Source: Microlunatus phosphovorus NM-1 | GTDB lineage: Bacteria; Actinomycetota; Actinomycetes; Propionibacteriales; Propionibacteriaceae | Direction: 5' to 3' | Length of the DNA stretch: 64,000 nt | Assembly: GCF_000270245.1 (NCBI RefSeq) | Contig: NC_015635.1 | Span: 5,146,001 to 5,210,000, forward strand | Part shown: piece after piece, positions 38,466 to 47,016 of the stretch | How the letters are laid out: the number at the start of each line of letters is the position of its first letter | Numbering within the stretch: the first letter of the stretch is position 1 | The notes under the pieces: model-generated | What the model saw: the letters and a program-made list of their open reading frames with translations, nothing else | Told to the model about the DNA's origin: nothing | Database searches by the model: none | Program-made: the position numbers and the translations under genes

Positions 38466-39614
38466 CTACGACGCCCCGATCGCTATCAGTCTGTCGTCAT
38501 CTTTGGCGGGATCCCCCCCAGACGTATTGTTGGTGAGCAACCAGAGTTCATCTCCAACGACCTCCACCGCACGCAGGCGTCCCACTCCGTCGAAGTAGAC
38601 GTCATCGGTCATCCGATCTCCATCCCATCGTGCTCGCCAAAGTCGTTCCCCTCGGAGCGAGGCGAGGAACACCGTGCCGTTCGGCATGACGGCGATGCCG
38701 CTCGGGGACGCATCATCGGTGCTCCAAGTTAGGAGTGGCTCAATGAAGTCGGGGTTGTCGGACCGACCCTCGGCCTCCGGCCAGCCGTAGTTGCCACCCT
38801 TCTTGATCAGGTTCAGTTCGTCAAACTCGCCGCTCCCGAACTCGCTCGCGTACATCCGGCCCTTAGCGTCCCAGCCAATCCCCTGTACGTTGCGATGACC
38901 GTAAGACCACACCTCATTTTCAAATGGGTTATCCTCCGGCGCTTTGCCAGACGGCGTGACTCGGAGGATCTTGCCGTCCAGGGTCTGAGTGTTCTGGGCG
39001 TTGTAGGCCGGCTTCGCGTGATTGTCACCGGTGGTGACGTAGAGCATCTGGTCTGGGCCGAACCGGATCCTACCTCCGTTATGGTTGCTGGCGCGGGGGA
39101 TCCCCGAGAGAATCGGCTCCGCCGAGGTCAGGCTGCCGTTCGCATACTTGTAGCGCACCACCCGGTTGTCCTGGTCAGCCGTGAAATAGAGGTAGACGAA
39201 CTGGTCGTCGACGAAGTCTGGCGAGAGGGCAATGCCCATAAGCCCGCCTTCGCCCTCGGGGCGCGCGTCGTCGATCCGGGCCACCACGGTCGGCACCTCG
39301 CCTGGCGCGATCAGCACAACTTCCGCCCGATCACGCAACGTGACTAGCGCGTCGCCGCCCGGCAGCATCGCCAGATCCCACGGAACGCCGAGGCCAGTAG
39401 CCACCACCCGAAACTTACCGGGCTCATCGGTGAGCACCGTCGGCGCTGCCCCACTGGGCACCGGAGTTTTCGGCCCGCTAGTGGACGGCGGGGCAGACTC
39501 CGGCCCGGCCGCAGGGGGTTGGCCAGCGCATCCCGCGAGAAGCACGGCAACGGTCGCTGCGACCAGCCCGCGGCGGGCGAGTCCTAGCGCGGACAGCCTC
39601 GGTGACGTGATCAT
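38466..39614 (-). CDS. PQQ-dependent sugar dehydrogenase-like lipoprotein
   Basis: A six-bladed propeller of the glucose/sorbosone dehydrogenase family. The lipobox LLAGC gives lipidated Cys29. Signature segments are GLGVPWDLAMLPGGDALVTL, EGEGGLMGIALSPDF, NHNGGRIRFGPDQMLYVTTG, SYGHRNVQGIGWD and ELNLIKKGGNYGWP. It probably oxidises sugars at the outer membrane face, if PQQ is supplied. ATG 39614 is chosen; a TTG at 39641 would add nine residues. It is convergent with the kinase gene. Confidence 0.88.
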   Translation of the reverse strand: MITSPRLSALGLARRGLVAATVAVLLAGCAGQPPAAGPESAPPSTSGPKTPVPSGAAPTVLTDEPGKFRVVATGLGVPWDLAMLPGGDALVTLRDRAEVVLIAPGEVPTVVARIDDARPEGEGGLMGIALSPDFVDDQFVYLYFTADQDNRVVRYKYANGSLTSAEPILSGIPRASNHNGGRIRFGPDQMLYVTTGDNHAKPAYNAQNTQTLDGKILRVTPSGKAPEDNPFENEVWSYGHRNVQGIGWDAKGRMYASEFGSGEFDELNLIKKGGNYGWPEAEGRSDNPDFIEPLLTWSTDDASPSGIAVMPNGTVFLASLRGERLWRARWDGDRMTDDVYFDGVGRLRAVEVVGDELWLLTNNTSGGDPAKDDDRLIAIGAS

Positions 39615-39745
39615 AACTCGCAAGTGTGCCTCAATGATCAACTCTCGTTTCTCGGCTCAAATCACGAACCCGCCGAACCGGGCCCAGCAGCCGCGGATCA
39701 CCGCATCGCCGCCCGGCTGCAGGTGGGTCGGGATCGCCCGCCGCC

Positions 39746-40762
39746 TCACGTGGCTGAGCGACGGCTGAGCGAGTGACTGATCTCGGGGATACCCTTGATG
39801 AGTTCCGGCTCCAGATGCAGGTATAGGGTGGTCTTGCGCTTCTGATCAATGTCGCGGAACACGCGGACCACCTGCTCCTCGGTCAGTCCCGTTGCTACGG
39901 CGATTTCCGTTAGCGGCACGTCGTTGTTCTTGCCATACAAGCACAGGTCCATACGCTGGTACGGCAACGAGAAATAGAACTCCTCTTGAGACTGCGGCAA
40001 CGAGTAGGTGTCCGTCGTTGAGGGACGGGTCCGAATGGTCTCTGGGACGCCAAGATGCTCAGCAAGCGCATAGACTTGCGACTTGTAGAGATGGGCGATG
40101 GGCTTGATGTCCGCCGACCCATCGCCCAGCTTCACGAAGAAACCTTGGTCATACTCAAGTCGGTTCGGCGTTCCCGTGGTGACGTAGTTCAGCCGGTCGG
40201 CGTGGTAGTACTCCATCATCTTGCGGACTCGTTGTTTGAAGTTGGTGGCGGCTACAACACCCAGGTAGGCCTCGGTGGAGAGCCGGTGTCGGCTCTGGTT
40301 GCCATCCGGATCCTCGACTACAACGGAGTAGATCCGCAGCGCATCCGACTCGGTGACGCTGGGTAGCACGATCTTCGACTTCCAGCCAGCGCCGTAGTCG
40401 GGAACCACTTTGCGGACCGACTCATCGTATCGGCGGTAACAGCCCGCCGCCTCGAGCGCGTCTGCAATTTCCTCGACCGTGGAGTCAAAGCCGAACGTGT
40501 CGGACACGGACGTACTGAGCTCGATGGTCTCAGGCGACGAGGCTCGCTCTGGCATGTGCAACCCGAAAACTCGCTGTTTGCCTACGGCCCGCACGCAGAG
40601 CGCGGCGGTCACGCTCGAGTCGATTCCCCCTGACAGCGCGATCACGGCACCCTTCCGCTTGGTAGCGGTCAGGTAGGCACGGATGCGTTCGCTGATGCGT
40701 TCGGTTTCCGCCGCCAAATCGATGGCGAGGCTCTCAGGCCCGAACGGGGTGGGCTGTGTCAT
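39746..40762 (-). CDS. nadE: NAD+ synthase, ammonia-dependent type
   Basis: A 338-aa N-type ATP pyrophosphatase without a glutaminase domain. The PP-loop SGGIDSS is at 44-50. NAD-synthase motifs follow: NYVTTGTPNRLEYDQGFFVK, LGDGSADIKPIAHLYKSQVY and RPSTTDTYSLPQSQEEFYF. ATG 40762 lies 29 bp inside the end of asnB, so translation is coupled. The frame extension to 41008 is an asnB shadow. Overlap with an amidotransferase gene suggests it may instead make an amide on a pathway intermediate; authentic NadE activity is equally possible. Confidence 0.85.
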   Translation of the reverse strand: MTQPTPFGPESLAIDLAAETERISERIRAYLTATKRKGAVIALSGGIDSSVTAALCVRAVGKQRVFGLHMPERASSPETIELSTSVSDTFGFDSTVEEIADALEAAGCYRRYDESVRKVVPDYGAGWKSKIVLPSVTESDALRIYSVVVEDPDGNQSRHRLSTEAYLGVVAATNFKQRVRKMMEYYHADRLNYVTTGTPNRLEYDQGFFVKLGDGSADIKPIAHLYKSQVYALAEHLGVPETIRTRPSTTDTYSLPQSQEEFYFSLPYQRMDLCLYGKNNDVPLTEIAVATGLTEEQVVRVFRDIDQKRKTTLYLHLEPELIKGIPEISHSLSRRSAT

Positions 40763-42752
40763 CGGTTTCCCTTTCAGCTGAAACAAAGTCAATGATGTGG
40801 ACTGGCTCTGGCGGCGTCTGAGCACCAACCCACGCTGGGTCGATGATGAACTGCCGATGGATGAGTTGGGTGGACAAAATGGCAAGGACTCGCATGTTGT
40901 CGGTGTTTCCGAACCGGCCGCTGCGAATCCTCGCCTTCGCGACCAGGCTTCCGACCTGTTTCGGGTCGAAGATCCCGCTTGCCCGGAGCGCCGCCGGGGA
41001 GACCACATCCTCCACCCAATCAGATGGCGAGCCGTCAGTGAAGAAGCTCGCAGCGTCCGGCGCTCGGTAAGGTTGCTTGGATCGATCGCGAATCTCGTCT
41101 GGGATCAGATCTGCGAAGGCGACTTTGAGGAGGAACTTCTCATCCAGGCCGAAGAGCTTATGGCGGGCCGGCAGGGTGTTGGCAAACTCAACGACATCCC
41201 GGTCCAGGAACGGGAAGCGTCCCTCGACCGAGTTTGCCATCAGCATCCGATCGCCCTGAGACGCGAGGATGTAGCCAGGCAGTAGCGTCGTCATTTCCAA
41301 CCACTGCGCTCGTGTTAGCGGGTCCCACCGCTGACTGGCTTCAGGTAGCTCATTAGCCAGATCCTGCTGGTTCTCTGTCCCGATCGCATCCCGAACTGCG
41401 GCCGTGAGCATGGTCTTGAGCGCGGAAGTCGATTTCCACCGTGGTCGATGGGACATCGCCGGATCGGCGGCATCCAGATCCTGGCCGAAAAAGCCTCGAG
41501 CGAATGCCGGTGCCTGGCCTGGGTTGCGTGCCATCCACGGATAGAGGAGTTCCGCTGCCCTACTGCGAACCGTGGAGTCTGGATCGCGTGCCCAGAAGTC
41601 ACGTACCTTGGCTTCGCGATAGATGTCGTAGCCGCCGAGGACCTCGTCTGCACCTTCGCCGGTGACAACCACTTTATAGCCACTGGAGCGCACCAGCTTC
41701 GACAGCAGAAAGAGCGGTGCGGGCGCCGACCGGAGGATTGGCGCTTCCGCGTGCCAAACGACGTCCGGGAACACAGTTGCGATGTCGCGATGGGTCACCA
41801 CGATGTCTTGATGATGGGTCCCCAGCTGTTCGACCATGCGCTGCTGATAGATGCCTTCATCGAACTCGGTATCCGCGAACCGCAATGAAAAGGTATCGAG
41901 ATCGGCATCGGTGAAGTGCCGGATCGCAGCTGCCGTGACGGCGGAGTCGATTCCTCCGGACAGGTACGCGCCCACCGGGAAGTCACTTCGCTCGAAACGG
42001 AGCCGGGTCGCGCGGACGACGAGCTCGCGCAAGATCTCGGCGTTCTCCTGTAAGTCCTGACTGGGCTCCTGCCCGCGCGCAGGAAAGTCGATCCGCCAGT
42101 ACGGCTCACACCGAAACCCATCCGCGTCGAAGACTGCGAAATGGCCCGGCGGAAGCTGACTGACACCCTCGAACACCGTCCGTGGCGCGACCGTGGACCA
42201 GTAAGTGAGAATCTGATCGAGTCCGATCGGGTCAAAGGCTCGCGGCACTGATGGATCCGCGAAGATCGCCTTTACCTCGGAGGCGAAGGTGATGCCACTA
42301 TCAGTCAGCCGGTAGAAGAGCGGGCGCACACCCAATCGGTCTCGGGAGAGGATCAACTGGCGCTGGCGGCGATCCCACAGACCGATGGCCCACTGGCCGT
42401 TGAATCTGTTGAAACAATCGGCACCCCACTCCTCCCAGGCATGCACGATCACCTCGGTGTCGCTGTGCGTGGTGAAACGGTGGCCGCGATCGCGGAGTTC
42501 TACAGCCAGTTCGACGTAGTTGAAAATCTCGCCGTTGAACGTCACCCAGAGGCTGCCGTCCTCGTTGCCAATCGGCTGTGCACCCCCGGCAAAGTCGATC
42601 AACGAAAGCCGTGTGTGTCCCAAGATGGCCTGGTGGTCACGAAGGTAACCGCTGCCGTCCGGTCCGCGATGGCTTAGCCGTCCGATCATTGCTGTTGCCA
42701 CGTCCAGATCGGGAGGCGGACCGTTGGTGACGATCCCACATATGCCACACAT
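40734..42752 (-). CDS. asnB: Asparagine synthase-like glutamine amidotransferase
   Basis: A 672-aa class II amidotransferase. Cys2 is the nucleophile (MCGICGIV), and the glutaminase domain includes RLSHRGPDGSG and VTFNGEIFNYVELAVEL. The synthetase PP-loop is YLSGGIDSAVTAAAI, and later GEGADEVLGGYD completes the ATP site. It could make asparagine. However, its start overlaps the stop of a carrier-like gene as TGATG, and it sits with a carrier protein and AMP ligase. An amide-forming role on a carrier-bound or sugar substrate is therefore reasonable. Confidence 0.88.
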   Translation of the reverse strand: MCGICGIVTNGPPPDLDVATAMIGRLSHRGPDGSGYLRDHQAILGHTRLSLIDFAGGAQPIGNEDGSLWVTFNGEIFNYVELAVELRDRGHRFTTHSDTEVIVHAWEEWGADCFNRFNGQWAIGLWDRRQRQLILSRDRLGVRPLFYRLTDSGITFASEVKAIFADPSVPRAFDPIGLDQILTYWSTVAPRTVFEGVSQLPPGHFAVFDADGFRCEPYWRIDFPARGQEPSQDLQENAEILRELVVRATRLRFERSDFPVGAYLSGGIDSAVTAAAIRHFTDADLDTFSLRFADTEFDEGIYQQRMVEQLGTHHQDIVVTHRDIATVFPDVVWHAEAPILRSAPAPLFLLSKLVRSSGYKVVVTGEGADEVLGGYDIYREAKVRDFWARDPDSTVRSRAAELLYPWMARNPGQAPAFARGFFGQDLDAADPAMSHRPRWKSTSALKTMLTAAVRDAIGTENQQDLANELPEASQRWDPLTRAQWLEMTTLLPGYILASQGDRMLMANSVEGRFPFLDRDVVEFANTLPARHKLFGLDEKFLLKVAFADLIPDEIRDRSKQPYRAPDAASFFTDGSPSDWVEDVVSPAALRASGIFDPKQVGSLVAKARIRSGRFGNTDNMRVLAILSTQLIHRQFIIDPAWVGAQTPPEPVHIIDFVSAERETDDTAHPVRA

Positions 42753-42961
42753 CAGTCTGGACTGGTGGTGCTGGCCACGAGTTCGCGCAAAGCGACCGGA
42801 TCGGTGAGAACTGCTGGGTTGATCTGGTCGTCGCTCAGCGTCAGGCCGAAGACATCTTCAACAAAGATCGCTGTCCGCACCGCCTCCAACGCGGGGTCGG
42901 CATATGCCTTCCGCTGGTGCTCGTACTCCGCGAGCACGTGATCGATCAGACCGATGTTCAC
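42752..42961 (-). CDS. Small acyl-carrier-like protein lacking the serine
   Basis: A 69-aa protein. Its segment LEAVRTAIFVEDVFGLTLSD aligns by eye with helix II onward of the neighbouring carrier protein (VLELIEFLEDTFEISVEDS). At the phosphopantetheine Ser position it has Ala (ADPAL instead of LDSTG). It thus resembles a carrier that cannot be loaded. GTG 42961 overlaps the carrier stop as GTGA, and its stop overlaps the asnB start, so it is made between the two. It may be a docking or regulatory subunit; this is inference. Confidence 0.72.
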   Translation of the reverse strand: MNIGLIDHVLAEYEHQRKAYADPALEAVRTAIFVEDVFGLTLSDDQINPAVLTDPVALRELVASTTSPD

Positions 42962-43227
42962 ACTGCTCCCGCGGCCTGACCGGTCTTCGACTGGACGAAT
43001 CGTGTCAGCCCGGCGATACTGCCCAAGTTCTCCGGGATGGTCTCGGAGTCCTCGACCGAGATCTCGAACGTGTCCTCAAGAAACTCGATCAATTCGAGCA
43101 CTCCGGTGGAGTCCAAGACTCCGGCTTCGAGCAACGATTCATCTGCCTCCGGCAACCTCGACTCGTCCCCGAATAAGTAGGCAGTCGTGATGAAGTCAGT
43201 AAGCTGCCCTGCAATCAACGTTTCCAT
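42958..43227 (-). CDS. Acyl carrier protein
   Basis: An 89-aa four-helix carrier. The phosphopantetheine attachment site is Ser40 in AGVLDSTGVLEL, followed by the recognition helix IEFLEDTFEISVEDS. It probably receives an acyl or aminoacyl group from the AMP ligase encoded divergently at 43377, after activation by the dedicated transferase at 46551. It is the first gene of a minus-strand operon running into the serine-less homologue, asnB and nadE. Confidence 0.88.
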   Translation of the reverse strand: METLIAGQLTDFITTAYLFGDESRLPEADESLLEAGVLDSTGVLELIEFLEDTFEISVEDSETIPENLGSIAGLTRFVQSKTGQAAGAV

Positions 43228-43326
43228 GAATGTCCGCCCGACTATCTTGTAATACAGATTCTTCGACCGTGCATGTCTGCCAGCCCGGCCGGTCCCGGCC
43301 AGTCAGGCCTACGGGACGCTCGATTG

Positions 43327-43354
43327 TACTATACGGTTGAGGGCCCCTGGGGCC
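43327..43354 (+). promoter_or_regulatory. Possible -10 box and palindromic operator of the acyl module
   Basis: TACTAT at 43327-43332 could be a -10 box; no good -35 was seen. A perfect palindrome, GGCCCC T GGGGCC, occupies 43342-43354, just where transcription would begin, in the divergent region between the carrier and AMP-ligase operons. It could be a repressor site or simply a hairpin in the leader. Confidence 0.35.
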
Positions 43355-43376
43355 GAATTCGCAGAGTCGTTGGCGC

Positions 43377-44918
43377 ATGGCGGTCGACCTCTCATCCGAC
43401 GGAAGACGGGTGCTATCAATGCTGGACAAGGTCAACGTCAGCGACTTCTTGCTGGCTACCGGCGAAGACGACGCGGTCGCCGTGGTGGACGCTCAGCGAC
43501 GCCACACCTATGCCGACCTGCGTCGCGCCGCGGCCCGGCTCGTCGCCGAGTTGCGCCGGGCAGGAGTCGGTCCTGATGCCCGGATCGGCCTGCTCGGCGG
43601 GAACTCGTTGTTCTGGGTCGCCGGCTACCTCGCCGCGATGAAGCTAGGGGTGGTAGTGCCGTTCTCGGACAAGAACGGTGTCGATGACCTTGCTGCCCAG
43701 GCCGATTGGGTGGATTGCGCGGCGGTGCTGATCGATCGCCGCCAGCAACGTCGCCTCGGACCAGCGTTCGGTGACCGTCCGGTTGTCACCGACGCGGTGC
43801 TCGCTGAGGTGGGGGAGTCTAGTTGGCCCACGACAGCATCCGACGCACTCGGAGATGCTGCCTTGATGTTCACCTCCGGCACGACATCACGTCCCAAAGC
43901 CGTGCGAGTGACGCACCAGAATCTAGTCGCGAACACTACCTCGATCACGGAATACCTCAACTTGACGGCAAGCGACCGAATGCTGGTGATCTTGCCATTC
44001 CACTATGTGTTCGGCGCTTCCCTCCTGCACAGCCATCTGGCGGTCGGCGGCAGCCTCGTGTTGTGCAACAGCTACACGTTCCCGGAGACGGCGGTCGATC
44101 TCATCGATAGGGAGGCGTGCACGGGCTTCGCCGGGGTGCCATCGTCCTATCAGCTGTTGCTGCGCGCGAGCAGCTACGGCGCACGACGCTTGCCCACCCT
44201 GCGGAAGATCCAGCAGGCAGGTGGCCGGCTCGCGCCGGCGCTGATAGAGGAGCTTGCAGCTGCCCAGCCTGACGCCGAGTTGTTCGTCATGTACGGGCAG
44301 ACGGAGGCCACTGCGCGGCTTTCCTACCTGCCGCCGCAAGTGCTAGGAGAGAAGCTGGGATCGATTGGCCGGGGGATCCCAGGAGTCACGCTCGAGGTCT
44401 TGGACGAGAACGGAAGACCAGTCGCTCCTGGCGAGCAGGGCGAGATCATTGCTCGAGGCGCCAATATCTCACCGGGGTACTACAACGACCCTGAGGAGAC
44501 GGCGCGCAAGTTTCCCGGCGGAACGCTACGCACGGGAGACTTGGCAACGGTGGATGGTGATGGGTACATCTACATCGTCGGCAGGAGCGGGGATTTCATC
44601 AAGTCCTGGGGCTACCGGATCTCACCGCAACAAATAGAGGAGGTCGCCCTGTCTCATCCGGGAGTGTCGGAAGCGGCAGCGGTCGGACTCCCTGACCCTG
44701 ATGCCGGAGAGTCCGTCACCTTGGCCATCGTCTCCGCACCGGGGACGACACCGGCGGAGGTCGCGAGTCTGCTGGAATTCTTGCGCGCTCGGCTGCCCAA
44801 GCACATGGTCCCAGTGGCCGTCCAAGTGCTCGATGTGTTCCCGCTGACCGCCAGCGGCAAGATCGCCAAGCAAGAACTTCGGGAACTGCTTGCGGGCGTC
44901 GGCTCTGAGGTACCCTGA
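43377..44918 (+). CDS. Class I adenylate-forming acyl (or aminoacyl) ligase
   Basis: A 513-aa ANL-family enzyme activating a carboxylate as AMP ester and passing it to a thiol, presumably the carrier protein at 42958. Motifs: A3 MFTSGTTSRPKAVRVTHQNL, A5 VMYGQTEATARLSYLP, A7 TLRTGDLATVDGDGYIYIVG, and A10 LTASGKIAKQEL with the catalytic Lys. Its size and arrangement compare with DltA or acyl-CoA ligases. The substrate cannot be read by eye. ATG 43377 is used; ATG 43419 has a somewhat better ribosome site. Confidence 0.9.
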   Translation: MAVDLSSDGRRVLSMLDKVNVSDFLLATGEDDAVAVVDAQRRHTYADLRRAAARLVAELRRAGVGPDARIGLLGGNSLFWVAGYLAAMKLGVVVPFSDKNGVDDLAAQADWVDCAAVLIDRRQQRRLGPAFGDRPVVTDAVLAEVGESSWPTTASDALGDAALMFTSGTTSRPKAVRVTHQNLVANTTSITEYLNLTASDRMLVILPFHYVFGASLLHSHLAVGGSLVLCNSYTFPETAVDLIDREACTGFAGVPSSYQLLLRASSYGARRLPTLRKIQQAGGRLAPALIEELAAAQPDAELFVMYGQTEATARLSYLPPQVLGEKLGSIGRGIPGVTLEVLDENGRPVAPGEQGEIIARGANISPGYYNDPEETARKFPGGTLRTGDLATVDGDGYIYIVGRSGDFIKSWGYRISPQQIEEVALSHPGVSEAAAVGLPDPDAGESVTLAIVSAPGTTPAEVASLLEFLRARLPKHMVPVAVQVLDVFPLTASGKIAKQELRELLAGVGSEVP

Positions 44919-44930
44919 GTAGATCTGTTT

Positions 44931-44951
44931 GTTCTAGGGGGGAGAACGATC
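44931..44951 (+). promoter_or_regulatory. GTTC-NN-GGGGGA leader motif before the SGNH gene
   Basis: The sequence GTTCTAGGGGGGAGAACG runs directly into GTG 44952 and contains its ribosome site. Similar motifs precede starts at 14479, 31897, 52219 and 63478, so it may be a shared leader. Confidence 0.4.
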
Positions 44952-45776
44952 GTGAAGACCAGTTTCTGGTCACGCTTGGTCATGGGTGTCGCAGCGGTAG
45001 GCATCCTCGGGGCAGTCTCGCTGTACTTCTTGTGGGATCCCAAAAGGAGCTATGAGCCTGCGCCGGACACAGCCGCATCGACGATCACTACCGAGGTCCT
45101 CGGCAAGGCATCTGGGGCCAGGATCTACTTCGGTCACAGGTCGGTCGGCAAGAATATTCTCTCGGGCGTCTCAGACGTGTACGCCGCCAAAGGGGTGACT
45201 CAGCCCGAGGTGGTTGAGGTTCCGATTGGTGGCTCAGTTCCAAAGGTGGCCGGTGAGGGCACCATCTTACATACGCAGATCGGCGAGAACGGGAATCCGG
45301 CTGGCAAGCTGGTCAATTTCGACTCCATGGTGCGATCTGGCATCGCCGATCAGGTCGATATAGCGCTGCTCAAGTTCTGTTATGTCGACATCAAGTGGAA
45401 CACCGATGTGGATGCTCTATTCGCTGAGTACAAGCAGACGATGGCTGACTTGGAGCGGGATTACCCGAATGTTCGATTCCTGCACGCCACAGTCCCCCTG
45501 ACCGTTGGTCCAGTCGGAATCAAGGGTCACATCAAAGCGGTGGTGGGGCGTGACGATAATGCAACGCGCACGCGGTACAACGAACTGATCCGAGGCAACT
45601 TCGATGCCGACCAGGTGTTCGATCTGGCTGCCGTCGAGGCAACCTCCCCTGACGGTGAGGCGCTCACATCCCTGTATCCTGGCTATAGCAGTGACGGCGC
45701 ACACCTGAACGCAAGCGGCGCCTCGAAGGTTGCGGTGGTGCTGCTGGAGACGGTTGCCCGGACCGGGCAAGCCTGA
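44952..45776 (+). CDS. Membrane-anchored SGNH-hydrolase-like protein
   Basis: A 274-aa protein with an N-terminal TM anchor (about 8-27) and an extracytoplasmic domain of SGNH type. A GHRSVGKNILSGV motif replaces the usual GDS block. A central ALLKFCYVDIKWNTD segment follows, and DGAHLNASGASKV near the end supplies the expected Asp and His. The equivalent membrane SGNH protein in D-alanylation systems is DltD. It could transfer or remove an acyl group on a surface glycan. GTG 44952 follows a strong GGGGGGAG site. Confidence 0.72.
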   Translation: MKTSFWSRLVMGVAAVGILGAVSLYFLWDPKRSYEPAPDTAASTITTEVLGKASGARIYFGHRSVGKNILSGVSDVYAAKGVTQPEVVEVPIGGSVPKVAGEGTILHTQIGENGNPAGKLVNFDSMVRSGIADQVDIALLKFCYVDIKWNTDVDALFAEYKQTMADLERDYPNVRFLHATVPLTVGPVGIKGHIKAVVGRDDNATRTRYNELIRGNFDADQVFDLAAVEATSPDGEALTSLYPGYSSDGAHLNASGASKVAVVLLETVARTGQA

Positions 45777-45790
45777 ACCGAACCCTAGCC

Positions 45791-46540
45791 ATGACCGATT
45801 GGGCATTGAAGGTTCCCCGGCTCAGCAACGAGGATCTGCGGACCGTGGGGGCCTCGCGCATCTTCTTCGCCCACCAGTCCGTTGGTCGGAACGTCCTAAG
45901 CGGGATCAATCCCCTGTATGCGACCGCGGGTGAGATCGCGCCTCAGATCGTCGAGACTCGAGGCCCACTACGCACATCTCGCTCCGTACTTGCGCATGCC
46001 GGGGTCGGCAAGAACCGCGACCCGCTCAGCAAGCTAACTGAGTTCGCTGACATCTTGAACGACGGGCTCGGCGCCAACCTCGATGCTGCAGCGCTGAAGT
46101 TCTGCTATGCCGATGTGACTGCGGACACAGACATAGACGCACTTTTTGACGCCTACTGGACTACGCTCAACGGCCTCCAGGAGCGGTATCCGGACGTCAG
46201 ATTCGTTCATGCGACGGTGCCATTGACGACTGACCGCGGCTGGAAAGCCAAGACGAAGGCGCTGCTGGGTCAGAGCGACCGGCGGGGCCCTGCTGACAAC
46301 CTCGCCCGTGAACGTTACAACTCCCTGATGCGAGCCCGCTGCGGCGGTGCCGGCATGTTGTTCGACATCGCCGCAGTGGAGGCGACCATCGAGCACCGGC
46401 CGATGGTGCGTCGCCTGAAGGGTGAGCGGTACTTCGTCCTCAACCGCGCGCTGAGCACGGATGCGGGACATCTCAACAGTGTTGGCTGCAAGGCGGCCGC
46501 CAACGAGTTTATCCGTGTTTTCGCACTGGCTCTTCGCTAG
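45791..46540 (+). CDS. Second SGNH-like paralogue, without membrane anchor
   Basis: A 249-aa paralogue of the preceding protein. Shared blocks are FFAHQSVGRNVLSGINPLYA, ALKFCYADVTADTDIDALFD, RYPDVRFVHATVPLT and TDAGHLNSVGCKAA. It lacks any TM or signal, so it should be cytoplasmic. It retains the Ser, the Asp and His of the last block, and the aligned Cys. The gene starts 15 bp after the first copy ends. A cytoplasmic partner could load or edit the carrier-bound acyl group; this is inference. Confidence 0.7.
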   Translation: MTDWALKVPRLSNEDLRTVGASRIFFAHQSVGRNVLSGINPLYATAGEIAPQIVETRGPLRTSRSVLAHAGVGKNRDPLSKLTEFADILNDGLGANLDAAALKFCYADVTADTDIDALFDAYWTTLNGLQERYPDVRFVHATVPLTTDRGWKAKTKALLGQSDRRGPADNLARERYNSLMRARCGGAGMLFDIAAVEATIEHRPMVRRLKGERYFVLNRALSTDAGHLNSVGCKAAANEFIRVFALALR

Positions 46541-46550
46541 TTTCTGCTCG

Positions 46551-46928
46551 GTGGGCCTGCACGGGATTGGTATCGACGTTGCGGACGTGCATCGCATCGC
46601 CCGGTTGATCGAGCGCTACGGGGCGCGATTCACCCATCGTTGGTTTGTGCCTGAGGAAGTGGCGCAGTGCGACGCCAGTGAGTCACCCACGCACGCTTTC
46701 GCGGTCAGATTCGCTGCAAAAGAGGCAGTCTGGAAATCGCTTGGAATGAAGTGGGATGGCTCCGTGCCATGGCGATCGATCATGATCCTCCACACCGACA
46801 AGGTGCCTACCGTCGATCTAGTTGGGGATGTGGCTGTTGCCGCTCGTGCGCTCGGGGCGTTGAAGATCAGCGTTGCCGTCTCGGTACGCGATGGCCGCGC
46901 CTTCGCTGTTGCGATGGCGGAGTTCTGA
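46551..46928 (+). CDS. acpS: Phosphopantetheinyl transferase, AcpS type
   Basis: Attaches 4'-phosphopantetheine from CoA to a carrier-protein serine. The family start GLHGIGIDVADVHRIARLIE supplies the metal-binding Asp9. FAVRFAAKEAVWKSLGM supplies the catalytic Glu58 and Lys. Length is 125 aa from GTG 46551; the frame extends upstream inside the preceding gene. A copy here, 3.3 kb from the carrier gene, is probably dedicated to it, unless this is the genome's only AcpS. Confidence 0.9.
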   Translation: MGLHGIGIDVADVHRIARLIERYGARFTHRWFVPEEVAQCDASESPTHAFAVRFAAKEAVWKSLGMKWDGSVPWRSIMILHTDKVPTVDLVGDVAVAARALGALKISVAVSVRDGRAFAVAMAEF

Positions 46929-47016
46929 GACGTCCGCGAATCACGCTCCTGACAGTAAAATCAAGTCTCGTGAAATGTAGGCCCAACATCTGGTGCGACA
47001 CGTCGAGGCCTCATGG

